Shown: in pieces, positions 7,470-15,527 of the stretch | How the letters are laid out: every line of letters starts with the position of its first letter | Position numbering within the stretch: the stretch's first letter is position 1 | Assembly (NCBI GenBank): GCA_026129385.1 | Contig: JAHCIE010000006.1 | Location: 1 to 27,692 of the forward strand | Length of the DNA stretch: 27,692 nucleotides | Direction of reading: 5' to 3' | From: Anaerolineae bacterium | Lineage (GTDB): Bacteria; Chloroflexota; Anaerolineae; Epilineales; JAHCIE01 | Notes under the pieces: generated by a model | Told to the model about the DNA's origin: nothing | The model's input: only the letters and a program-made list of their open reading frames with translations | Database searches by the model: none | Made by a program: the position numbers and the translations under genes

Positions 7470-8681
7470 CTAGCGACCTGCGTTCACGTTCCGGACATGC
7501 TCTTCAAAGGTCTTGGCAAACACATGCGAGCCGTCCTTCTTCGCCACGAAGAACAGATATTCCGACGGCGCGGGCGACAGGGCAGCCTTAATTGCTGCCA
7601 GGCCGGGATTGGCAATCGGCCCCGGCGGCAGGCCTGCGTTCAGATAGGTATTATACGGCGATTGGAACTTGTAGTCCTCCTGGGTCAAGGGCCGCCACCA
7701 GGACTTGCGCTCCTTGTCGTAGCCCATAGCGTACTGAACAGCTTCTTATCCAGGCGTCCAGTTTCGGCACCCTGGCTGAGATGCTTGCTCCGAGCCCCCG
7801 ATGAGCGGCTGTTCCCCGGCAATGCGCGCTTCCCGCTCGACAATAGCGGCCAGCGCCAACGCGGTCTGTAGGCTGCCCAGCTTCGACGTGGCGGCGGCCT
7901 GTTGCAGGTCCGGCCCGACCTTCGCTCCGAAGTTGTCCAGCAACCGGTTGATCACCTTGCGCGCATCTGAGGCTGTGGCGTCGAAGGTGTATGTATCCGG
8001 GAACAGGTAGCCTTCCAGCCCCGATGTCGCCCCTTGTTGCGGCAAGAAGGATTGCGTGAAGCCCTCGCCCGATTTCACCAGGCGCATGAACTCCTCAGAG
8101 TCGGCCAACCCCTGGCTCGCAATCAGAGCGGCGATTTCTTCGGCCCGCCACCCCTCGGGGATGGTGATCGTCACCGACGGCGGGCGACCCTTCTGGAGCG
8201 CACTGGCAACCTCGCGCGCCGTCATCGTCCGCCGCAACTCATAAGTGCCAGCCTCCAGCTTTGTGTCAATGCCTTGCACGCGCAGCAACACGCGGAACGC
8301 ATCCGCATCCTTTACCAGACCGAGGCCCGCCAGCTGCTGGGCCACCGTCGCGGCCGTCGCGCCAGGCTTGATCTCGAACCGCACCGGGGTAGGGTCCGTG
8401 CCGGCCGGCGAATCCGCATCGCCCGCGCCCAGCAGCGCTTGTAGTCGCCCCGCCACGTTGCCTGTATCTGCCCCGGATCCCGCCTCAGGGGCGGCGCTGA
8501 GCATCGGCGCGCTGCGCTCGTGCCACGTGCGCCACACGGCATTGCCCACCAGCAATACCCCAATCAAGGCCACCAGGGCCAGGCTGAAGCCCAGTAGCTG
8601 GCGCCCCGGTCTCGAATCTCGCTGCTGCTTCTCGCGGTAGGCCGCCAGGCCGCGCGCGTCGCGGGGGTCTCTCGCGTTCAA
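7470..8681 (-). pseudogene. mltG: endolytic murein transglycosylase MltG, interrupted by an in-frame stop
   Basis: MltG cleaves nascent peptidoglycan strands at the inner membrane and sets glycan length. Residues 29-50 form the membrane anchor, followed by a LysM-like segment and the YceG catalytic domain. The catalytic glutamate lies in LALAAIVERE (E282). An in-frame TAA at 7746-7748 (codon 312) splits the frame. Downstream, in the same frame, the conserved ending resumes with VQYAMG and NTYLNAGLPPGPIANPG. The 54 nt in between should encode a motif like VxLNRLxxGMxLxxDPT but do not, although the length is right. The start is a TTG at 8681 overlapping the ruvX stop as TTGA, with GAGGAG upstream. 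Either a local sequence error or a recent mutation broke an otherwise intact gene. Confidence 0.85.
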
Positions 8682-9217
8682 CGATCTTGCTCCTCATGTC
8701 GCCGCCGCGCTCGCTTCTCGCGGCCACCACGGCGACGAGGCTCAGCCTCCGACGGCGCATCCGGCGGTAGGAGGCCGTAGTCAGGGCGCTCCTGCCGCTG
8801 GGCGTCTAGATACTCTTGTAGGATAACGGCGGCAGCAACCGCATCGATACGCAGTTTCTGGTCACGGCTGGTAACACCCTGCCGTCGCAGAATGTCTTCA
8901 GCGCTTACGGACGACAGCCGCTCATCCCAGTACACAATAGGGACGGCAATCCGCTCCTGCAATAACCGCGCAAAGGCCATCACCCGCTCGGCCTGCGGCC
9001 CCAACGAGCCATCCATATGACGCGGCAGCCCCACGATCACCGCAACTGGCCGCCACTCCTGAATCAATGTGTCCAGCGCATCCAGGGCCTGCGCCACGCT
9101 GCGGCGCTTAATCGTCGCCACGCTTCGCGCCAGGTAGCTCATCTCGTCGCTCACAGCCACGCCAATGCGCCGCTCGCCCACATCCAGGGCTAGAACTCGC
9201 CCGCCACCCTCCGTCAT
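8678..9217 (-). CDS. ruvX: YqgF/RuvX-family nuclease
   Basis: This 179-aa RNase H-fold protein of the YqgF family is linked to Holliday-junction resolution and to 16S rRNA 5' processing. VLALDVGERRIGVAVSD (from residue 8, acidic residue D12) starts the fold. VGLPRHMDGSLG, YWDERLSS and the C-terminal RIDAVAAAVILQEYL complete the motif set. The tail of about 35 residues is rich in Arg, Glu and Pro. The ATG at 9217 overlaps the upstream stop by ATGA and has GGAG nearby, so it is preferred over an in-frame opening upstream. The alaS-ruvX-mltG neighbourhood is common in bacteria. Confidence 0.9.
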   Translation of the reverse strand: MTEGGGRVLALDVGERRIGVAVSDEMSYLARSVATIKRRSVAQALDALDTLIQEWRPVAVIVGLPRHMDGSLGPQAERVMAFARLLQERIAVPIVYWDERLSSVSAEDILRRQGVTSRDQKLRIDAVAAAVILQEYLDAQRQERPDYGLLPPDAPSEAEPRRRGGREKRARRRHEEQDR

Positions 9218-10785
9218 CGCCCGTTCTCCAGCACGATCACGTCGATGCGGGCCGGCAGCCAGGGCAGACGGCGCGGCAGCCACGGCAAACGCTGCCAGAC
9301 CGGGCTTAGCCACGCCGTCTCGATGCCCACCAGAGGCGGCTCGGCTAGCGGGCCAACATGCGCGGCCGCGACCGCCGCCTCCTGCGTACCGAGACCGCGC
9401 ACGGCATCGCGCACCGCATTGCGATCCACCAACGCCTCTACCTGGGCGCGCGCCGCCACCGGAAGCGTGATCTGCCGTCCATCGGCTGCCACCTGGCTCG
9501 GCTGATCGCCCACCGCCAGGCGGGTCTGGTCAGAGAGCAAGCGCCAGCCGTCAGGGACCCGCCGCTCCACCAGCCGCGCGGCGACTGCCTCAACGCGCTG
9601 GGGGTCATATCCCAACCCCGTCGCCCGCAGTCGCATCATGAGCGTCCCCCTGGCGCGGCGGGTCGGTTCCAGGTCGAAGCGCTCCGACACAAGACTCGTC
9701 CGTAGCGTGGCCGGGTCGAGTATCTCGCCGGGCGCCAACTGCGCGCGCAGCCCAGCCAGGGCTTCATCGGTCAGACGCTCCTCCAACGCCGCCCGCGCCG
9801 TGGCGCGGTCCTCATCCGTCACCTCACGTGGCGCGCGGGTTGCCCCGCCCTCGGTGGGGCGATCGTTGACCACAGCGACACTGCTGGCCCACGCCGGCTC
9901 GATGGCATTGATAGCATAGGCCCACACGTTACTCACCTCGCCCGCGTCTAGCGCCACGATCGTCGCACGAGCCGTCGCCCCCACCTCACCCGGTAGCGTC
10001 ACCTTCTCCGTGGTACGGAAGCGCACTCGCGCCCCCGCCGTGGTCTCCACCACGGCCCCCGCTGGAATTGTGATCGCCTCCGAGCGTCGATTCAGCAATT
10101 GCACCGACCCGGTAGCCCGCTCGTCGGTAAGCTGGCCCTCGTCGCCCGCCGATAGATCGGTGCGCGCCTCGGCGATGGCCTCCAGGCCGCGACCTCGCGC
10201 CACCCCGACCGCGTCCTCGGCCACCGCCCCACTCATCACCGTCACCGTCAGCACGGTATCGATGGCCTGGCGCGCCGGACGTACCAGCACCAGGCCGGTC
10301 GGTAACGCGGACAGGGCCAACAGAACCAACGCAGCGCCCGCCACGGTGGTCAGCGCCAGTACCAGCAGGCGCAGGGCCAGGTTGGGGCGGGAGGGTCGGC
10401 GGAGCGCAGGACGCGGTAGCGGTGGCCGTCGTCGCAGGTCTTCCCCCCGCTGGACGGCGCGGCTCGGCCACCCCGCCACAGCGTGACGCCACCCACCCCC
10501 TAGCGCTGCGGGCGCCCGGCGATACGCCGGCAGCCCCGCAGCGCGCGCGGCCGCCCGCACCGCTCCGTCGGTCGACACCACCGCCAGACGCTTGTCCGCC
10601 TCCGCCGTGCGCCGCGCCAGCCACTCGAAGTTGGCTTCGGACCAGCGCGCCCCTCTCGGCACGATGAGGACAATGGTTCCCGCCGCGCCCCGCATGCGGC
10701 GCACGGCATCGCCGACGGTCTCGGCCGGATGGAGTTCGAGGACGGTCAGCCGCAGGGCAGCCCCGCCCCCATTCAAGCCGCTCAC
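9214..10785 (-). CDS. baseplate-J-like single-pass membrane protein
   Basis: This 523-aa protein has three parts. Residues 1-115 are a Rossmann-like segment (LIVPRGARWSEANFEWLARR, then LAVVSTDGAVRAAARAAGLP). A transmembrane helix spans about 136-158. The extracytoplasmic part resembles the baseplate J/gp47 family, with ATGSVQLLNRRSEAITIPAG and RFRTTEKVTLPGEVGATA-type beta-sandwich sequence. The C-terminus has a Trp/Leu/Pro repeat (RLPWLPRRLPWLPARIDV). Such proteins are often annotated in Chloroflexota away from any phage. The GTG start at 10785 overlaps the alaS stop as GTGA, and the 3' end overlaps ruvX by ATGA, so it is part of the alaS operon. Function is unknown; an envelope role fits the linkage to mltG. 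Confidence 0.65.
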   Translation of the reverse strand: MSGLNGGGAALRLTVLELHPAETVGDAVRRMRGAAGTIVLIVPRGARWSEANFEWLARRTAEADKRLAVVSTDGAVRAAARAAGLPAYRRAPAALGGGWRHAVAGWPSRAVQRGEDLRRRPPLPRPALRRPSRPNLALRLLVLALTTVAGAALVLLALSALPTGLVLVRPARQAIDTVLTVTVMSGAVAEDAVGVARGRGLEAIAEARTDLSAGDEGQLTDERATGSVQLLNRRSEAITIPAGAVVETTAGARVRFRTTEKVTLPGEVGATARATIVALDAGEVSNVWAYAINAIEPAWASSVAVVNDRPTEGGATRAPREVTDEDRATARAALEERLTDEALAGLRAQLAPGEILDPATLRTSLVSERFDLEPTRRARGTLMMRLRATGLGYDPQRVEAVAARLVERRVPDGWRLLSDQTRLAVGDQPSQVAADGRQITLPVAARAQVEALVDRNAVRDAVRGLGTQEAAVAAAHVGPLAEPPLVGIETAWLSPVWQRLPWLPRRLPWLPARIDVIVLENGR

Positions 10786-13451
10786 GCCCGCTTCGCCTGC
10801 TCCTGGACAAACTCGGCCACGCGCTCCAGCGCCTCGCCGAGCTTGCCCACCTCGCGGCCGCCCGCCGTCGCCATATTCGGCCGCCCGCCGCCACCGCCGC
10901 CGACGACGGCAGCGACCAGCTTCACCAGGTTGCCCGCGTGGTAGCCCTTCGCCACCAGATCGGGCGTGACCGTGGCGACCAGGAAGGGCTTGTCGCCCAT
11001 GACGCTCCCCAGAACGATGACGCCAGAACCCAGCTTATCGCGCAGCCAGTCGGCCATCTCGCGCATGCCCTCGGCGTCGGCCGCGTCGACCCGCGCACTC
11101 AGGACCGTCACGCCGTCGACCGCCTGCGCCTGGTCTAGCAACCCCGTCAGATGGCCCTGACTCAGCTTACGGTGCGCCTCAGTTAGTTCACGCTGCACCG
11201 CGCGCAGCTCATCTAGAAGCTCGCTAATCCGCCGTGGCAGGTCCTGGGGCGTCGTCTGCAATGCGTGAGCCACCTGGGACAGGGCGCGCAGGCTCTCCCC
11301 CACCAGCGTCTCCGCCTTCGACCCTGTCACAGCCTCAATGCGTCGCAAGCCCGCGCCCACGCTACTCTCGGCGACGATGCGGAACTGGCCGATCTGGCCG
11401 GTGTGCTGCAAGTGGGTTCCACCACACAACTCCCGGCTGACGGGGACGTCGCCGCCAATGCTGACCATGCGCACCACATCGCCATACTTCTCGCCGAACA
11501 GAGCCATCGCCCCCAATCGGCGCGCCTCGTCCTGGCCCGTCGTTACCCAGTCCACAGGCAGGTCGGCGCGGATTAGGGCATTAACCCGCGCCTCGATCTC
11601 ACGCAATTCTTCGTCCGACAGGGCTTGCAGGTGGGCAAAGTCGAAGCGCAGGCGGTCGGGCGCGACCAGGGAGCCGCGCTGTTGAGCGTGCCCGCCGACG
11701 CTATCCTGCAATACCCGGTGCAGCAGGTGCGTCGCGGTGTGATTGCGCATGATTTCCAGGCGGCGCTCCACGTCCACCCGCGCGCTGACTGCCGCTCCCA
11801 GGTGAATCGAGCCAGCCGTGACGCGCCCGCGATGGACGGTGATACCCGGCACGGGAGCCTGGGTATCCTCGACGTGGACCACCCCCATCTCACCGATGAG
11901 CTGGCCCGTGTCGCCCACCTGGCCGCCCGCCTCAGCGTAGAAAGGCGTCGTGTCCAGGACGATCGCCACCTCGTCGCCCTCCTCGGCCGTGTCGCCCGCC
12001 TCGCCGTTGACTACCAGGTAGGCCACCTTCGCATCAGCGACCAACTCGCCGTAGCCGACGAACCGGGTGCGCGGCAGGTCCAGGCGGCGATAATGCTCGC
12101 CCGCTTCAGTGACCGTGAATTTGCCCTTTGCGCGCGCCCGCTCGCGCTGTTGGGCCATGAGACCTTCAAAGCCAGCGCGGTCGATGCTCATACCCTGCTC
12201 TTCGGCGATGACCCGCGTCAGGTCGGGCGGAAAGCCGTACGTATCATACAGGCGGAAAACATCGTGGCCGGGCACAGTTGCGCCTCCCTCGGCGCGCAGC
12301 CGAGCGATGGTCGTCTCTAGCAATGCAGAACCCGCGTCGAGCGTGCGTTGGAAGCGCTCCTCCTCCAAAGCAATGACGCGCTGGATGAAATCGCAGCGGT
12401 CAACAATATCATGGTAGTGGCCGCCCATATGGTCGATGACGGCCTGCGCCACCTGGCCGAGGAATGGCCCCGTGAAGCCCAGGCCTTTGCCGTAGCGCAT
12501 GGCGCGGCGCATGATGAGGCGCAGCACATAGCCCCGCCCCTCGTTGCTGGGCAGCACGCCGTCGGCAATCAGGAAGGTCATGGCTCGCCCGTGGTCGGCC
12601 ACGACGCGATAGCCCACATACTTATCCCGCGCCTCATCCACACTATCGCCAAGCAACTCCCGGGTGCGCTCCAGGATAGGCGTGAACAGGTCGGTGTCGT
12701 AGTTGGTATAGACGCCCTGCCTGACGGCGCATACCCGCTCCAGGCCCATGCCCGTGTCGACACCCGGCTTGGGCAGCCGCTCGCGCGTGCCGTCGGCGCG
12801 CTGGTCATACTGCATGAACACCAGGTTCCAGATTTCGAGCCACCGCCCACAGTCGTTGTCCAGGGCGACCGAGCAGTCAGAGCGGCCGCAGGTGCAGAAC
12901 TCGGGGCCAAAGTCCCAGTGCAGTTCCGAAGTCGGCCCACATGGCCCCACGTCGCCCATCATCCAGAAGTTGGTCTTGTCGCCCATACGGTGCACGCGGC
13001 CCGGCAGCAGGTGAATCTCATCCGCCCACACGTTGAACGCCTCATCGTCGTCCTGGTAGACTGTGGCGACGATGCGCTCGCCGGGCAGGCCCAGGGTCTC
13101 GGTCATGAAGCGCCAGGCGTAATGAATGGCGTCGCGCTTGAAGTAATCGCCAAAGGAGAAGTTGCCCAGCATTTCGAAGAAGGTGTGATGCCGGGGCGAA
13201 GGGCCAACGTTCTCCAGGTCATTGTGCTTGCCCGACACGCGCATGCACTTCTGTGACGTGGTGGCGCGAACGTAGCTACGCCTCTCCGTACCCAGGAACG
13301 TGTCCTTAAACTGGACCATGCCCGCGTTGGTGAAAAGCAGCGTTGGGTCGTCAGGAACCAGTGGCGAGCTAGCGACAATGGTGTGCCCGTGCTGCTGAAA
13401 GAAGTCGAGGAATGCCTGGCGGATCTCCGCGCTAGTCATTTTGGCGCTCAT
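10782..13451 (-). CDS. alaS: alanyl-tRNA synthetase
   Basis: This full-length class II enzyme (889 aa) charges tRNA-Ala with alanine and edits mischarged Ser/Gly. The catalytic core begins EIRQAFLDFFQQHGH and includes the motif HHTFFEMLGNFSFGDYFK. The editing domain has HTATHLLH and CGGTHLQHTG, which supply the zinc ligands. The C-Ala domain ends with a GGGGGRPNMATAGG segment. The ATG at 13451 follows AGGAAGG; an in-frame start 24 nt upstream has no such site. A T-box leader precedes it. The gene heads an overlapping gene chain through mltG. Confidence 0.97.
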   Translation of the reverse strand: MSAKMTSAEIRQAFLDFFQQHGHTIVASSPLVPDDPTLLFTNAGMVQFKDTFLGTERRSYVRATTSQKCMRVSGKHNDLENVGPSPRHHTFFEMLGNFSFGDYFKRDAIHYAWRFMTETLGLPGERIVATVYQDDDEAFNVWADEIHLLPGRVHRMGDKTNFWMMGDVGPCGPTSELHWDFGPEFCTCGRSDCSVALDNDCGRWLEIWNLVFMQYDQRADGTRERLPKPGVDTGMGLERVCAVRQGVYTNYDTDLFTPILERTRELLGDSVDEARDKYVGYRVVADHGRAMTFLIADGVLPSNEGRGYVLRLIMRRAMRYGKGLGFTGPFLGQVAQAVIDHMGGHYHDIVDRCDFIQRVIALEEERFQRTLDAGSALLETTIARLRAEGGATVPGHDVFRLYDTYGFPPDLTRVIAEEQGMSIDRAGFEGLMAQQRERARAKGKFTVTEAGEHYRRLDLPRTRFVGYGELVADAKVAYLVVNGEAGDTAEEGDEVAIVLDTTPFYAEAGGQVGDTGQLIGEMGVVHVEDTQAPVPGITVHRGRVTAGSIHLGAAVSARVDVERRLEIMRNHTATHLLHRVLQDSVGGHAQQRGSLVAPDRLRFDFAHLQALSDEELREIEARVNALIRADLPVDWVTTGQDEARRLGAMALFGEKYGDVVRMVSIGGDVPVSRELCGGTHLQHTGQIGQFRIVAESSVGAGLRRIEAVTGSKAETLVGESLRALSQVAHALQTTPQDLPRRISELLDELRAVQRELTEAHRKLSQGHLTGLLDQAQAVDGVTVLSARVDAADAEGMREMADWLRDKLGSGVIVLGSVMGDKPFLVATVTPDLVAKGYHAGNLVKLVAAVVGGGGGGRPNMATAGGREVGKLGEALERVAEFVQEQAKRA

Positions 13452-13534
13452 ACTGCCCTTCCTGTGCCAACCCACCGCCAGCCCGGCGGCGGCCGACTCG
13501 ACGAATTGTAGTGACAGCTCCAGGCTGTGTCAAC

Positions 13535-13566
13535 AAAAACGGCCCGTCCTTGTTGAAGGACGAGCC
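13535..13566 (-). terminator. regulatory terminator of the alaS T-box leader
   Basis: On the minus strand GGCTCGTCCTT and AAGGACGGGCC pair around a CAAC loop (13541-13566, one mismatch), followed by TTTTT at 13535-13539. The conserved T-box sequence lies immediately upstream, so this hairpin is the default OFF structure. Confidence 0.85.
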
Positions 13567-13804
13567 GCAGCCCGTGGTACCACCTTGCTTGGGGGCCATG
13601 CCCCCCACTCATGGGCGCTCGCGCGTTGCGCCCTGCCCCGCTAACGGAGGGCGGCCGGCCACGACTACTGGCGCAGGCGCGCGTTGGCCGTGGCATCTCC
13701 GGGGTGGCGTTCCGCTCGCGCCGCGGGTCGGGCTTCCACCGCCCCCGACTCTCTATGCCGCGCTATCGAGCGTACTCTTCCCCATCATCGACTGTCTTGG
13801 ATTG
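13535..13804 (-). ncRNA. T-box riboswitch (tRNA-Ala type) controlling alaS
   Basis: T-box leaders bind uncharged tRNA and switch from terminator to antiterminator. On the minus strand the invariant T-box AAGGTGGTACCACG sits at 13573-13586, just before the terminator. Stem I landmarks are present: GGGGAAGAGTAC (13772-13783), AGAGAG (13749-13754) and GGTGGAAGCC (13731-13740). A candidate specifier codon GCC (Ala) lies at 13706-13708 in GAACGCCACC. The leader fills most of the 500-bp gene-free interval between alaS and the desaturase. The remaining 13841-13952 holds no gene that I can see. Identity is firm; the specifier position is inferred by pattern. Confidence 0.93.
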
Positions 13805-13810
13805 AACCCA

Positions 13811-13840
13811 AGTATACCGCTGTTTGCCCGCCATGTCCAA
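13811..13840 (-). promoter_or_regulatory. promoter of the T-box/alaS operon
   Basis: On the minus strand TTGGAC (13835-13840) and TATACT (13811-13816) are separated by 18 bp, placing the start near 13804, just upstream of Stem I. This position agrees well with the predicted 5' end of the T-box. Confidence 0.75.
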
Positions 13841-13952
13841 CCCAAACGATGGACGCCCCCATCCCCCTTCTGGGCGATTATCGTCGCGCATGGCGCGTAG
13901 TCGATGATGACTATACGAAGATCGCCGTATAAAAAGGCTCGCCGGGCTACCC

Positions 13953-15051
13953 TTACCGCGCGAGGGATTCGGCGGCAGCTGGCGGGCGGCGCAAGGGCGC
14001 GCTCACCTCGTGGAAGAAGCCCAAAATCTCGCGGTATGACTGTAGCATGCCCGTCTCGTAGTAGGGAATACCATTTTGCTCGCAATAGGCCTTGACGATG
14101 ACCTGGCTCTCACGTAGGCGATTGCGTGGCATCGTCGGGAACAGATGGTGCTCAATCTGGTAGTTGAGACCGCCATACCAAAAGTCAATGACCGGGTGCG
14201 AGACCACGTTGCGCGCGGTCACCACCTGGCGGTGCAGAAAGTCGATGGGGTCATCCTTCTCGATGATGGGCATACCCTTGTGGTTGGGCGCGAACACTGA
14301 TGCCAGGTACAGCCCAAACACCGCCTGCTGGACCAGAATCCACAGCAAGCCCCCCCAGAACCCCATCAGGTAGAAGGCCAGCCCTATGAGCCACACCAGG
14401 CTCAGCACGACCAGCGCCGCCTCGATTGCCCACTGGCGCGGGCGCTTGTCGAATAGAAAGCGCAGGCTATCGACGTGCATGCCCCAGCCTTGCAGGGTGC
14501 ATAGGGGAAAGAAGAACAGCGCCTGATACTTGACGATGAAGCGCTGCAAACCCCGCTTTTCGAGCGCCTGCTCCTCGGTGAAGGCCAGGACAGGGATGTC
14601 CACGTCAGGATCGAGGTCAACTGGTTGGGGTTGCTGTGGTGGGCGTTAATGTATCCTCTCCCACCAGGCGCGGCTGATGCCGATGATGAGATTACCCGCG
14701 ACGAGACCGAGGATGTCGCGCCGCCAATCCGTCTTGAGGAACTGGCGGTGGCCCAGGTCGTGGCCCATGAATCCGATCTGGGTAAACACGAACGCCAGGA
14801 AGACCGCATCGAGCAGCCGCAGCCAATAGCTATCGACGGCGATGAGGAAGGCCAGCGCCGCCGTCAGCATCGCGACATTGCCGGATGACCTGCGCCATTA
14901 TAGTAGCCGGGCTGCTTCTCCATGAGGCCGCGCTCGCGCCATCCATGCGCTTTAGCTCGGCGTAGCTCGCGTGATCAGTGGCGCTCGGAGTGTGAGCGGC
15001 GGCGACAAACACAGGGTCCAGACCGGGGGCGGGAGCGGGGGCAGCAGGCAT
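13953..15051 (-). pseudogene. membrane fatty-acid desaturase, frame-disrupted
   Basis: This is a di-iron acyl-lipid desaturase of the PF00487 type, about 365 codons long. All three histidine clusters can be read: GHDLGH (in 14646-14870), HNAHH (about 14634-14648) and QIEHH (in 13953-14603). Hydrophobic pairs lie between them. The reading frame changes several times. An extra base near 14647 turns CATAAC into CATTAAC and a missing base near 14618 restores the frame. At least two more shifts lie at about 14885-14910 and 14935-14955. The N-terminus starts at the ATG at 15051 behind GAGG. The C-terminal 216 codons are uninterrupted. Because conserved residues survive in every piece, sequencing error or very recent decay is more likely than old loss. 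Confidence 0.82.
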
Positions 15052-15117
15052 GTTGGAACGTCCTCGCGGTTCGATGGGTGTTGAGAGGCTTCATCACCAG
15101 CGCAAGCGGGCGACCAC

Positions 15118-15159
15118 AAAAACGGCACAGAGCAGGCGCGCCCAGATGGGGCGCGCTCT
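15118..15159 (-). terminator. intrinsic terminator downstream of dodecin
   Basis: On the minus strand AGAGCGCGCCC pairs with GGGCGCGC and a further GCTCT around a CATCT loop (15129-15159), followed after a short gap by TTTTT (15118-15122). It lies about 28 nt after the dodecin stop. Confidence 0.65.
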
Positions 15160-15186
15160 TCAGACAACTGATGGCAAGGCAGCTAC

Positions 15187-15390
15187 TCAGTCATCGAGGA
15201 CAAAGGTGACGAGCATATTCACCTGATACTCGATGATAGCCCCGTCCTCGACACGAACCGTTTGTTCCTTAATCCAGGCGCTCTTGACGTTGCGCAGCGT
15301 CTTGTTGGCCCGCTCGACGCCTAGCTTGGCGGCATCGTCAAAGCTCTTGTTCGAGGTAGCGCTGATCTCCGTGATACGGGCAACGGACAT
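15187..15390 (-). CDS. dodecin family flavin-binding protein
   Basis: This 67-aa protein matches dodecin, which forms hollow dodecamers that bind and store flavins. The fold pattern is clear: ITEISATSNKSFDDAAKLG (strand then helix), NKTLRNVKSAWIKE containing the flavin-stacking Trp (W39), and IEYQVNMLVTFVLDD containing the flavin-contacting Gln. The ATG at 15390 follows AGAGGTGA. It is a single-gene unit with a candidate promoter, a palindrome in its leader and a terminator. Confidence 0.93.
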   Translation of the reverse strand: MSVARITEISATSNKSFDDAAKLGVERANKTLRNVKSAWIKEQTVRVEDGAIIEYQVNMLVTFVLDD

Positions 15391-15408
15391 GAGTCACCTC
15401 TGGGTGAT

Positions 15409-15425
15409 GCGCGCCAATGGCGCGC
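15409..15425. repeat. 8-bp palindrome in the dodecin leader
   Basis: GCGCGCCA and TGGCGCGC flank a single central base. It lies between the predicted promoter and the ribosome site of dodecin, so it could be an operator or a leader hairpin. Confidence 0.55.
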
Positions 15426-15443
15426 TTGAGTACGCTATGCCCG

Positions 15444-15471
15444 ATTATCGACGTTTCGCGGCATGACACAA
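15444..15471 (-). promoter_or_regulatory. candidate dodecin promoter
   Basis: On the minus strand TTGTGT (15466-15471) and GATAAT (15444-15449) are separated by 16 bp, about 55 nt upstream of the start codon. The -10 box is good and the -35 box is weak. Confidence 0.4.
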
Positions 15472-15495
15472 GGGGCCATCACCGCCGGCCGTCGA

Positions 15496-15519
15496 GGTCG
15501 GGCCACCCACCGCCCGACC
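15496..15519 (-). terminator. possible terminator hairpin after the secreted protein gene
   Basis: GGTCGGGC and GCCCGACC form an 8-bp stem around 8 bases, beginning 9 nt after the stop codon at 15528. There is no T-tract, so termination is uncertain. Confidence 0.35.
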
Positions 15520-15527
15520 GATGGTAG

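Noticed and set aside
7470..8681. MltG as two separate genes
   Set aside because: Both halves are in one frame and together match one MltG; the downstream half has no start or ribosome site of its own.
9986..10894. 302-codon second minus-strand frame over the baseplate-J-like gene
   Set aside because: It is Arg/Gly/Ala-rich, overlaps both alaS and the 523-aa frame, and has no coherent domain.
12348..13256. 302-codon plus-strand open frame inside alaS
   Set aside because: It lies opposite the most conserved part of alaS and its translation is low in family-like motifs, so it is a shadow frame.
13912..13931. TATACG...CGTATA inverted repeat next to AAAAA after the desaturase
   Set aside because: On the minus strand the T-run comes before the hairpin rather than after it, so it does not fit an intrinsic terminator; short AT-rich repeats like this can be chance.
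14610..14955. Programmed frameshifting in the desaturase
   Set aside because: There are too many shifts in both directions and no slippery heptamer or downstream structure; error or decay is simpler.
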